64,000 nucleotides of DNA. Source: Vibrio mangrovi (lineage in GTDB: Bacteria > Pseudomonadota > Gammaproteobacteria > Enterobacterales > Vibrionaceae). A program made the translations under genes and the position numbers. Numbering within the stretch: the first letter of the stretch is position 1; every line of letters begins with the position of its first letter. Below, piece by piece: positions 7,698 through 15,314 of the stretch. The stretch lies in the NCBI RefSeq assembly GCF_024346955.1, contig NZ_AP024884.1, positions 682,001-746,000 of the forward strand, in the 5' to 3' direction. The notes beneath the pieces were generated by a model. It was given only the letters and a program-made list of their open reading frames with translations, was not told the DNA's origin and searched no databases.

Positions 7698-9692
7698 ATG
7701 AACCGTAAACTTCTTGCTAATGCAATCCGTGCGCTGAGCATGGATGGTGTTCAACAAGCCAATTCTGGTCACCCCGGCGCCCCGATGGGGATGGCGGATA
7801 TCGCTGAAGTGCTCTGGCGCTCTCATCTGAACCATAACCCGCAGAACCCGAACTGGGCTGACCGTGACCGTTTTATTCTGTCCAATGGCCATGGTTCGAT
7901 GCTGATTTATTCATTGCTGCACCTGACTGGCTATGACCTGTCTATCGATGACCTGAAGAATTTCCGTCAGCTTCACTCGAAAACACCGGGCCATCCGGAG
8001 TACGGTTATGCGCCGGGCATCGAAACGACCACCGGTCCGCTGGGACAAGGCATTACCAATGCCGTGGGTATGGCGATTGCGGAAAAAGCACTGGCAGCCC
8101 AGTTTAACCGCGATGGTCACGATATCGTCAATCACCACACTTATGCTTTCCTCGGCGATGGCTGTCTGATGGAAGGGATTTCGCATGAAGCCTGTTCACT
8201 GGCCGGAACTCTGGGTCTGGGTAAACTGATTGCTTTCTGGGATGACAATGGCATTTCGATTGATGGTCATGTTGAAGGCTGGTTCAGCGACGACACGCCA
8301 AAACGATTTGAAGCGTATGGCTGGCATGTGATTCCGGCGGTTGACGGTCATGATCCGGCAGCGATTGAAGCGGCGATTACTGCGGCGAAGGCAGAATCTT
8401 CCCGTCCGACCCTGATTTGTACCAAAACCGTGATTGGTTTCGGCTCGCCGAACAAATCCGGTTCGCATGATTGCCACGGTGCGCCACTGGGAGCCGATGA
8501 AGTACAGGCCACCCGTCAGCAGCTGGGTTGGGAATATGGTCCGTTTGAAATCCCGGCAGATATCTATGCTGAGTGGGATGCCAAAGCAGCCGGAGCAGCG
8601 AAAGAAGCCGCCTGGAATGAAAAATTTGCCGCGTATCAGTCGGCGTATCCGGAGCTTGCTGCTGAATTCACCCGTCGGGTCAACGGCGAACTACCGGCTG
8701 ACTGGGAAGCACAGGCCAGTCAGATTATTGCGGACCTTCAGGCCAATCCGGCCACGATTGCTTCGCGCAAAGCCTCGCAGAATGCACTGGAAGCGTTCGG
8801 CAAGCTGTTGCCTGAATTTATGGGCGGCTCGGCTGATTTGGCACCATCGAACCTGACGATGTGGTCCGGCTCGAAGTCTCTGACAGCAGATGATGCATCA
8901 GGGAACTATATCCATTACGGTGTGCGTGAATTCGGGATGACAGCCATCATTAACGGGATTGCGCTGCATGGCGGCTTTATTCCTTATGGCGCCACCTTCC
9001 TGATGTTTATGGAGTATGCCCGTAACGCGATGCGGATGGCGGCACTGATGAAAGTGCAGAACATTCAGGTTTACACGCACGATTCGATTGGTCTGGGTGA
9101 AGATGGTCCGACCCACCAGCCGGTTGAGCAGATTGCTTCCCTGCGTCTGACACCGAACATGAGCACCTGGCGTCCTTGTGACCAGGTTGAATCAGCGGTG
9201 GCCTGGAAACTGGCGATTGAGCGTAAAGATGCACCGACTGCACTGATTTTCTCCCGTCAGAATCTGGTTCAGCAGGAGCGTGACGCAGTTCAGCTGGCAA
9301 ATATCGCGAAAGGTGGTTATATCCTGAAAGATTGTCAGGGCACACCGGAGCTGATTCTGATTGCGACCGGCTCTGAAGTGGAACTGACTGTTCAGGCTGC
9401 GGCTGAGCTGACGGCAAAAGGCAAACTGGTTCGTGTGGTTTCTATGCCATCAACCGACGCATTTGACCGTCAGGATGCAGCTTACCGTGAAGCGGTTCTG
9501 CCTGCATCGGTGACAGCCCGGGTTGCAGTTGAAGCCGGAATTGCAGATTACTGGTACAAGTACGTCGGTCTGAACGGTCGTGTTATTGGTATGAGCAGCT
9601 TTGGTGAATCAGCACCGGCCGGTGAACTGTTCAAGCTGTTTGGCTTCACGGTTGAAAATGTGGTGGAAGTGTCTCAGTCTTTGCTTGGATAA
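7698..9692 (+). CDS. tkt: Transketolase
   Basis: Thiamine-diphosphate enzyme that transfers two-carbon units between ketose and aldose phosphates. I use the ATG at 7698 (MNRKLLANAIRALSMDGVQQANSGHPG) rather than the upstream TTG; this aligns with E. coli TktA and gives 664 aa. The ThDP motif GDGCLMEGISHEA through WDDNGISIDG (about residues 155-188) and the second-domain GVREFGMTAI (about 407-416) are clear. GLGEDGPTHQP (about 462-472) is the donor-substrate loop. It works with the adjacent transaldolase to feed fructose-6-phosphate and glyceraldehyde-3-phosphate to glycolysis. Confidence 0.97.
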   Translation: MNRKLLANAIRALSMDGVQQANSGHPGAPMGMADIAEVLWRSHLNHNPQNPNWADRDRFILSNGHGSMLIYSLLHLTGYDLSIDDLKNFRQLHSKTPGHPEYGYAPGIETTTGPLGQGITNAVGMAIAEKALAAQFNRDGHDIVNHHTYAFLGDGCLMEGISHEACSLAGTLGLGKLIAFWDDNGISIDGHVEGWFSDDTPKRFEAYGWHVIPAVDGHDPAAIEAAITAAKAESSRPTLICTKTVIGFGSPNKSGSHDCHGAPLGADEVQATRQQLGWEYGPFEIPADIYAEWDAKAAGAAKEAAWNEKFAAYQSAYPELAAEFTRRVNGELPADWEAQASQIIADLQANPATIASRKASQNALEAFGKLLPEFMGGSADLAPSNLTMWSGSKSLTADDASGNYIHYGVREFGMTAIINGIALHGGFIPYGATFLMFMEYARNAMRMAALMKVQNIQVYTHDSIGLGEDGPTHQPVEQIASLRLTPNMSTWRPCDQVESAVAWKLAIERKDAPTALIFSRQNLVQQERDAVQLANIAKGGYILKDCQGTPELILIATGSEVELTVQAAAELTAKGKLVRVVSMPSTDAFDRQDAAYREAVLPASVTARVAVEAGIADYWYKYVGLNGRVIGMSSFGESAPAGELFKLFGFTVENVVEVSQSLLG

Positions 9693-9710
9693 CATAACAA
9701 CTACAGCAGA

Positions 9711-9737
9711 AACGCCAGCAGATTGCTGGCGTTTTTT
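9711..9737 (+). terminator. Strong intrinsic terminator after tkt
   Basis: AACGCCAGCA-GAT-TGCTGGCGTT followed by a run of seven T. It also separates tkt from the convergent lipoprotein gene. Confidence 0.92.
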
Positions 9738-9758
9738 TATAAGTCATCACCGCATAAA

Positions 9759-10373
9759 TTATGACGGAAGAATAAAAAACAGTTCTACCCGCCGGTTGCA
9801 CGCCTTCCCCTGCTGAGTCTGATTCGTACACGCAGGAACGACATCTCCATATCCCCGGGTATAAATAGAATCGAGAGAAACCCGGTTGCTTGCAAGAATG
9901 CGTTTCACCGCCTCAGCCCGCTTTTTCGATAACTGATCGTTGTAACGACTGTCTCCCAAATCATCCGTATGACCATCAATGACCAGTTCGACACCATGAG
10001 TCACCGCCAGATAATCTCTGATCTTCATTAGCCACACTAAAGACTCCGGCGCAACATTGGTTGAACCGACATTGAACTGTACCGTACGCTTCACCCGGAC
10101 AATCATATACTGACCAGGCAGAACTTCGTAATCGATCCCATTACTCAACAGGAAGCTCTGTAATGACTGATAAGTACTATCTGGCCTTTTCTGGCCTTGT
10201 GGTCCCCGAACACCGGAACCGCTAACCTGAGCACCCCGTCCCCAGTCAGGATAGATAACATCTGAGTTATTTTTCGGAGCCGTATCTAACATGTTGTCAT
10301 TAAACAGACGATCAGTGACGAATGAACCACATCCGAAAAGAGAGAAGCTTAATAGGTAAACGACAAACTTCAT
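9759..10373 (-). CDS. OmpA-family outer-membrane lipoprotein
   Basis: 204-aa predicted lipoprotein anchored by Cys15 of the lipobox SLFGC after a short hydrophobic signal. The C-terminal half (about 95-204) is an OmpA/MotB peptidoglycan-binding domain, with VELVIDGHTDDLGDSRYNDQLSKKRAEAV and NRRVELFF. The middle segment (30-70) looks flexible. It should tether the outer membrane to the cell wall, like Pal or the T6SS/OmpA-like lipoproteins. Specific role unknown; it stands alone, divergent from an FKBP isomerase. Confidence 0.85.
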   Translation of the reverse strand: MKFVVYLLSFSLFGCGSFVTDRLFNDNMLDTAPKNNSDVIYPDWGRGAQVSGSGVRGPQGQKRPDSTYQSLQSFLLSNGIDYEVLPGQYMIVRVKRTVQFNVGSTNVAPESLVWLMKIRDYLAVTHGVELVIDGHTDDLGDSRYNDQLSKKRAEAVKRILASNRVSLDSIYTRGYGDVVPACTNQTQQGKACNRRVELFFILPS

Positions 10374-10623
10374 TGATTTGCGATCCTTGTTTCCGACATA
10401 CCCACTTTATCGGCTAAATTATAAAAACTTTATAGCTGATTTTTCGACATTTGCCTGATTGTTAAACAAGAAATATTGCCTTTAGAAACACTTTTCTGTG
10501 AAATAATGTATCCAGTGCGAATTCAGACAACTTTGTCCAAATACCGGCTCCTGAAGTCGTGTAGAACAGTGGAAGAGTTGCTTTCAACAGAATCATCGAT
10601 TCAACCCAAGGAATACATTTATC

Positions 10624-11100
10624 ATGGATAAAAATTATATTTTCTCAATTTTCATGTTCATCATCGCCGGTATTTTTCTCTACCGGAACTGGAAACGGAG
10701 CCAGTCGGCATCCAAAAATGTCAGTGCTGGGAAAGCCTTTCTGGAACAGAATGCCAAAGAAGAAGGTGTGATAACGACAGAAAGTGGTCTTCAGTACCGA
10801 GTCTTACAGGAAGGAACCGGAGAACAGCATCCGGCACTGTCCGATAAAGTCAAAGTTCATTATCATGGAACATTACTGGACGGCAAAGTATTCGACAGTT
10901 CAGTCAACCGGAATAAACCAATTACCTTTGGGGTAAAACAAGTGATTAAGGGCTGGCAGGAAGGTTTACAGCTGATGGTCGTCGGACAGAAGGTACGCTT
11001 ATTCGTTCCAGCTTCGCTGGCTTATGGAAACCGGGGAATCAGAACAATTCCACCCGGTTCTCTGTTAATCTTTGATGTCGAACTACTCGACATTCAATAA
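10624..11100 (+). CDS. FKBP-type peptidyl-prolyl isomerase with membrane anchor
   Basis: Predicted cis-trans prolyl isomerase. Residues 5-22 form one hydrophobic segment followed by basic residues, which suggests an uncleaved anchor. The FKBP domain covers about 55-157, with TESGLQYRVL, VKVHYHGTLLDGKVFDSS, VIKGWQEGLQLM and IPPGSLLIFDVELL. It resembles the short membrane-tethered FkpA/FklB-like proteins rather than the dimeric FkpA. Whether the domain faces cytoplasm or periplasm cannot be settled from sequence. The 250-base gap to the divergent lipoprotein gene holds both promoters. Confidence 0.88.
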   Translation: MDKNYIFSIFMFIIAGIFLYRNWKRSQSASKNVSAGKAFLEQNAKEEGVITTESGLQYRVLQEGTGEQHPALSDKVKVHYHGTLLDGKVFDSSVNRNKPITFGVKQVIKGWQEGLQLMVVGQKVRLFVPASLAYGNRGIRTIPPGSLLIFDVELLDIQ

Positions 11101-11170
11101 AGCTCAACTCATGTGGAGAACTGCATCAGCAGTTCTCATTTAGCTAATATCAGAAGCGAAAAAGAATCGT

Positions 11171-11788
11171 TCACCCAATAAGCGGATGAAAGACCAACCC
11201 TTGTTTGGTTACTAAAATACAGTCCATCCCACCAGCATGAGCAGCCTGTTTCCCCAGCTCAGTATCTTCAAAAACAACACACTCTTCAGGTTTGAGCCGG
11301 ATCTGATCGCAGGCTTTAAGAAAGGTATCCGGATTGGGTTTATGGTTTTCTACATCACTTGCCGTTACCACAGCATCCAGTTTGTCCAGCAGTCCTGCTT
11401 CTTCTAATAATGCCAGTGCATGATCCCGCGGACTACCGGTTCCTACGGCAAGTTTCTTATCACCCTGGGCATCTTCCAGAATGTCACACGTCAGAGCAAT
11501 CCGCTGACTCGGGCGCTCAAGTAAATGAAATGAATGCTGTTTAAACTGTGAAACTTCCCTTGGATCCAGAGACAAACCATAGCGCCGGTTAATCTCATCA
11601 ACCACCTTAATGCTTGGCATTCCTCCCATACTCTGGAGCCATTCGGCGGCAAAAGGGAAATCGAAACGTTCTGCGGCTTTTTTCCAGGATTCGACATGAG
11701 TCGGCATCGTATCGAGCAGTGTTCCGTCCATATCAAAAATCAGCCCTTTATATTGTGCTAACTGAACAGACAGATCTGGCTGATCCAT
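11171..11788 (-). CDS. HAD-family sugar phosphatase (YqaB-like)
   Basis: 205-aa haloacid dehalogenase-superfamily hydrolase. Motif I is DMDGTLLDT (about 19-27, nucleophile Asp19), motif II GTGSPRDHA (about 118), motif III KPNPDTF and motif IV VVFEDTELG. Layout and motif spacing resemble E. coli YqaB, a fructose-1-phosphate phosphatase, and beta-phosphoglucomutase relatives. Lack of clear mutase-specific residues makes phosphatase the safer call; the substrate is inferred. It is followed by no convincing hairpin, and its upstream neighbour on the same strand is a GNAT gene. Confidence 0.85.
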   Translation of the reverse strand: MDQPDLSVQLAQYKGLIFDMDGTLLDTMPTHVESWKKAAERFDFPFAAEWLQSMGGMPSIKVVDEINRRYGLSLDPREVSQFKQHSFHLLERPSQRIALTCDILEDAQGDKKLAVGTGSPRDHALALLEEAGLLDKLDAVVTASDVENHKPNPDTFLKACDQIRLKPEECVVFEDTELGKQAAHAGGMDCILVTKQGLVFHPLIG

Positions 11789-11856
11789 ATTCTTCTCTCC
11801 CCTAACAGCTTTGATAATACGGGTATTAATGGTAATTTTTTCTCAGGAAACCGATC

Positions 11857-11880
11857 AAAAATGGGCCTCACAGGCCCACT
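11857..11880 (-). terminator. Terminator after the GNAT gene
   Basis: TGGGCCT-CAC-AGGCCCA (11862-11878). On the minus strand the hairpin is followed by TTTTTGAT, an intrinsic terminator for the acetyltransferase gene. Confidence 0.8.
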
Positions 11881-11905
11881 TAATTTTCATCCAATGACTT
11901 ATTTT

Positions 11906-12436
11906 TCATCCGATGGCTGACAAAATCGCCTGCGGCGTATCCCAGGTATAAACCCACTCAGGGACATCACTCCCACAGGGAGCATGCCATATTCGATCCA
12001 GAGTATGCAATCCCCCGAGGTGATCATAAAACTCTATGGCTCTGATATTCTGTTCCATGACTTCAATGTATACACCACTATCCGGGAAATAGTGCTGGAT
12101 CCATCCGGTAACTTCCTTCAAAAGTAACTTAGCGATACCTTTTCCCTGATATTCAGCAGCAACATGAAGGGATTCAATCACTGTCCCTTTCTCAAAATCA
12201 TGGTTACCAAACGCACAGATGAAACCGCAGAGTTTGCCATCTTCTTCTGCCAGCACTACGTGCTGGTTAATAGGCGGATTGATCAGCCTGGCCTGCCAAA
12301 TCAAACGCCGATCCTCTTCCACTTCATCCCGGAGGTAATGTTCTTCCATTACACCCCGGTAATTCTGCTGCCAACTACGGGCATGTAATTCAGCAATTTT
12401 TTCAAAATCACTATATTCAGCTACTCGAATATCCAT
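11906..12436 (-). CDS. GNAT-family N-acetyltransferase
   Basis: 176-aa acetyl-CoA-dependent acetyltransferase. The N-terminal beta-alpha unit MDIRVAEYSDFEKIAELHARSW is followed by the acetyl-CoA loop of motif A, VAAEYQGKGIAKLLL (about 93-107), and motif B, VMEQNIRAIEFYDHLGG (about 127-143). The acceptor substrate (amine, peptide N terminus or antibiotic) cannot be deduced. It is a single gene with its own terminator. Confidence 0.88.
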   Translation of the reverse strand: MDIRVAEYSDFEKIAELHARSWQQNYRGVMEEHYLRDEVEEDRRLIWQARLINPPINQHVVLAEEDGKLCGFICAFGNHDFEKGTVIESLHVAAEYQGKGIAKLLLKEVTGWIQHYFPDSGVYIEVMEQNIRAIEFYDHLGGLHTLDRIWHAPCGSDVPEWVYTWDTPQAILSAIG

Positions 12437-12647
12437 TTAATAGCCCTTCTAACTTCCTGTTAGCTCTATTCTCTTCATTTATACCATTATCATTTTGCTC
12501 AAAAGCATAACATTCCAGCAAAAGATTCTCACAATGCAATTACCGTACGACGGCAGTCACACTTTTGCAAGCAATCAACGTCTGGCTGAAGCACATTTAG
12601 TTTTTTCTACCGTAATCTTATCCGATTGCATACAATTACTCGGGTCC

Positions 12648-12690
12648 TATACCCAAATGACCTCAAGATGCAGTTTCAGCGAGAATCACT
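12648..12690. repeat. Truncated half copy of the palindromic repeat
   Basis: TATACCCAAATGACCTCAAG followed by ATGCAGTTTCAGCGAGAATC matches the reverse complement of the right end of the 522-728 element for about 40 bases and then diverges. The opposite end is absent, so this is a solo end. It sits in the divergence-free gap upstream of the GNAT gene. Confidence 0.65.
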
Positions 12691-12719
12691 GGGCACAGAG
12701 GCAAAGCAGCCCTGACAAT

Positions 12720-13919
12720 TTACAGAGGATGCTGTATTTCAGAAAGTTTTGCCTGTCTGCTTTCGTTAAGATGAACAGCCAGGAAAATACCAAACGAAAT
12801 AACAACGGCAACCAAAGAAATATAGACCGAATTCCTGAAACCATAATGCTGGGCAACAAACCCCATTAAAGATGTCCCGCACATGGTTCCAACCGACATC
12901 GCATTGGTATAAAAAGCAGAAACCTGCCCCACTCGTTTTGGCGCAGAATCTTGTAAGAGAGTAATGCCCAGACCGACAAATATGCCGTAAAAAAGCCCGT
13001 TCACAAACTGAAGTGCCAGCAACCACTCGACCGTTGATGCATATTGAATTCCGATATAAAACACCATGGCAACAGCAAAGCTCACCATCATCAACTGCAT
13101 TTTTCCGACACGATGTGACCAGGATGCAGAAAGTAACATCACCGGGATCTCCAGTGCCGCAGTTAAGCCCATAAACATTCCCGGATATGACACCGGCAAA
13201 TCTAATTCTTTGGTAACAAATAACGGCATTGCGTTGATATAAGTACTGTTCGCCATATTCGCAAACAAAATACCCACACCTAAAAACCAGACTTTATATG
13301 GAAAAGGAGGAATCGCGTCATGAACATTGGTTTTTCTGGCAGATTTTACCGCAGAAGGTAACAGACGCCACGCCATAATGAACACCAGCAGAGCAATGCC
13401 TCCAGCCATCAGAAAGTTGGTCCGGAAACCAAAGGTATCGACAGAAGTAAAAGCCAGAGCAGGACCGACGATCCAGACCAGAGACACCGAAGAACGCATT
13501 TGAGAATTGAGTTTCGTACTATCTTTTCCAGACTGTTCAGCAAAACGCCGAATCATTGCCAGCAGTAAAGGAACTGAGGACGCACCGAATGCCATGAAAC
13601 ACCAGCCGACAATAATCGCCTGCCAGAACTGAGTCAGATAATAGAAACATATTGCCGCCAGACACAGAAATAGTACCGAAGTCAGAAGGAGAATCTTACT
13701 ATCAACTCCTTTATCGGCCAGACGCCCCAATCCCTGACTAATCAGAATCGTTGAAACTGCAGTACCTACGGTATAAAGGCCGATGTACATTGGCTCAATT
13801 CCCAGCCCTTCGATCAGAAACAGACTCATTACCGGTAGAATGAATGAAAATGCCATGGCTGACAGGCCATTCAGCCAGAAATAAACACCGGAATCTCCGC
13901 GGAGCACCTCAAATCTCAT
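12720..13919 (-). CDS. SetA/SetB-type sugar efflux transporter (MFS)
   Basis: Inner-membrane major facilitator protein of about 12 transmembrane helices. I start at ATG 13919 (MRFEVLRGDSGVYF, 399 aa) because AAGG precedes it by nine bases; an upstream TTG is unlikely. Segments shared with E. coli SetA include SQMRSSVSLVWIVGPALAF, MFMGLTAALEIPVML and the C-terminal LLQDSAPKRVGQVSAFYTNA. Set proteins export sugars and sugar analogues such as lactose, glucose or IPTG. Actual substrate unknown. It lies downstream of the rplT terminator and is probably transcribed separately. Confidence 0.85.
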   Translation of the reverse strand: MRFEVLRGDSGVYFWLNGLSAMAFSFILPVMSLFLIEGLGIEPMYIGLYTVGTAVSTILISQGLGRLADKGVDSKILLLTSVLFLCLAAICFYYLTQFWQAIIVGWCFMAFGASSVPLLLAMIRRFAEQSGKDSTKLNSQMRSSVSLVWIVGPALAFTSVDTFGFRTNFLMAGGIALLVFIMAWRLLPSAVKSARKTNVHDAIPPFPYKVWFLGVGILFANMANSTYINAMPLFVTKELDLPVSYPGMFMGLTAALEIPVMLLSASWSHRVGKMQLMMVSFAVAMVFYIGIQYASTVEWLLALQFVNGLFYGIFVGLGITLLQDSAPKRVGQVSAFYTNAMSVGTMCGTSLMGFVAQHYGFRNSVYISLVAVVISFGIFLAVHLNESRQAKLSEIQHPL

Positions 13920-14011
13920 TCCACAACACCTTATGCTCAAAAGCCACAGTACAAGACCTGAATCATCGCTATATACAATATCTTAAGTCAAGCTGTTTCA
14001 TATTTTATACA

Positions 14012-14041
14012 GACAAAAAAAGGAGAGCCAAAGCTCTCCTC
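14012..14041 (-). terminator. Terminator of the thrS-infC-rpmI-rplT operon
   Basis: On the minus strand AGGAGAGC-TTT-GGCTCTCCT (14021-14040) is followed by TTTTTTTG. Classic rho-independent terminator 27 bases beyond the rplT stop. Confidence 0.92.
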
Positions 14042-14066
14042 TCTGAAAACTGAACTACAACTTTAA

Positions 14067-14420
14067 TTAAAGTGCAGCTTTTGCTTTCTCAACAAGCACA
14101 GCGAATGCTGATTTGTCAAAGACTGCGATATCAGCCAGGATCTTACGATCGATCTCGATAGATGCTTTCTTCAGACCGTTGATGAAACGGCTATAAGACA
14201 GACCATTCTGACGAGATGCCGCATTGATACGTGCAATCCACAGTTGACGGAATTGACGTTTCTTGTTGCGACGGTCACGATATGCATATTGACCAGCTTT
14301 AGTTACTGCCTGGAAGGCAACACGATAAACTCGAGAACGAGCACCGTAATAACCTTTAGCTTGCTTTAGAACTTTCTTATGACGTGCACGAGCTTGTACA
14401 CCACGTTTTACGCGAGGCAT
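14067..14420 (-). CDS. rplT: 50S ribosomal protein L20
   Basis: 117-aa basic protein, normal length, beginning MPRVKRGVQARARHKKVLKQAKGYYGARSR with the long N-terminal extension that threads into 23S rRNA and starts 50S assembly. In E. coli L20 also represses its own operon by binding the infC-rpmI leader RNA. The matching leader hairpin at 14712-14738 suggests the same here. It lies 42 bases downstream of rpmI. Confidence 0.98.
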   Translation of the reverse strand: MPRVKRGVQARARHKKVLKQAKGYYGARSRVYRVAFQAVTKAGQYAYRDRRNKKRQFRQLWIARINAASRQNGLSYSRFINGLKKASIEIDRKILADIAVFDKSAFAVLVEKAKAAL

Positions 14421-14461
14421 TCTGCTTCTCCTAAACTAAACGAATTAAAAACCAAAAAGAA

Positions 14462-14656
14462 TTAAGCGTATGGCAACATACGAGCAACTGCAGCCACTTC
14501 ACATTTAGGAAGGACAGAGTTTGGACGTAGATGACGCTTGTTCTTTGTAGTACGCTTAGTCAGGATGTGACGTTTAGTCGCGTGCTTGTACTTAACACCA
14601 CCAGCAGTTTTCTTAAAACGCTTGGCAGCACCTTTGTTGTTTTTCATCTTAGGCAT
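14462..14656 (-). CDS. rpmI: 50S ribosomal protein L35
   Basis: 64-aa, highly basic protein MPKMKNNKGAAKRFKKTAGG, the standard size and sequence of bacterial L35. It lies between infC and rplT in the conserved operon order. Translation in E. coli is coupled to L20 repression through the upstream leader. Confidence 0.98.
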   Translation of the reverse strand: MPKMKNNKGAAKRFKKTAGGVKYKHATKRHILTKRTTKNKRHLRPNSVLPKCEVAAVARMLPYA

Positions 14657-14711
14657 GATGAATAACTCCGCATTGTTTCGATTTTAATAACCATGTAATC
14701 AGGGCGAATAA

Positions 14712-14738
14712 AACCCCACCGTTTATACACGGCAGGGT
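14712..14738 (-). promoter_or_regulatory. infC-rpmI leader hairpin, L20 autoregulation candidate
   Basis: Read on the minus strand, AACCCTGCCGT pairs with ACGGTGGGGTT across a short GTATAA loop, followed by TTTATT. It sits in the 103-base infC-rpmI gap, where L20 leader RNAs act in gamma-proteobacteria. It could also work as a partial terminator that lowers downstream expression. Confidence 0.55.
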
Positions 14739-14759
14739 TCATTACTTGTAAGCCGTTGA

Positions 14760-15311
14760 TTACTTCTTCTTAGGGGCAAGCACCATTATCATCTGACGTG
14801 CTTCGATCCGGCTAGGGAAAGATTCTACAACAGCAATTTCTGCCGTATCTTCTTTCAGACGATTCAAAACATCGACACCGATATCCTGGTGTGCCATTTC
14901 TCGGCCACGGAAGCGAATTGTTACCTTCACTTTGTTGCCTTCTTCAAGGAAACGCACCAGGTTGCGTAGTTTTACCTGATAGTCTCCAATATCAGTCCCA
15001 GGTCGGAATTTTACTTCTTTAATCTGGATCTGTTTTTGCTTTTTCTTCTGCTCTTTTGCAGCTTTGCTCTTCTCGAAGAGGAATTTACCATAATCCATTA
15101 CACGGCAAACTGGTGGTTCCGCATTCGGACTGATCTCAACAAGATCTAATCCAACTTCTACTGCCGCATCAAGCGCTTCCTGAATTGAAACGATACGCGA
15201 CTCTTCGCCTTCAGCACCCGATAAACGGACTTCACGTACACCACGAATTTCTCCGTTGATACGATGTTGGTTTTGTTTGGCCTGTACTTGGCCACGTCTT
15301 CCACCTTTAAT
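14760..15311 (-). CDS. infC: Translation initiation factor IF-3 (ATT start)
   Basis: Binds the 30S subunit, keeps subunits apart and proofreads start-codon pairing. The usual-start search reaches only an internal ATG at 15098. The real gene begins at ATT 15309-15311 and reads MKGGRRGQVQAKQNQHRINGE over 183 aa, preceded by GGAGG at good spacing. The rare ATT start is the known basis of IF-3 autoregulation, since IF-3 discriminates against its own start codon. N-terminal domain about 12-82, linker rich in Lys, C-terminal domain about 90-178 with VKVTIRFRGREM. The ATT lies three bases after the thrS stop. Confidence 0.97.
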   Translation of the reverse strand: MKGGRRGQVQAKQNQHRINGEIRGVREVRLSGAEGEESRIVSIQEALDAAVEVGLDLVEISPNAEPPVCRVMDYGKFLFEKSKAAKEQKKKQKQIQIKEVKFRPGTDIGDYQVKLRNLVRFLEEGNKVKVTIRFRGREMAHQDIGVDVLNRLKEDTAEIAVVESFPSRIEARQMIMVLAPKKK

Positions 15312-15314
15312 AGT

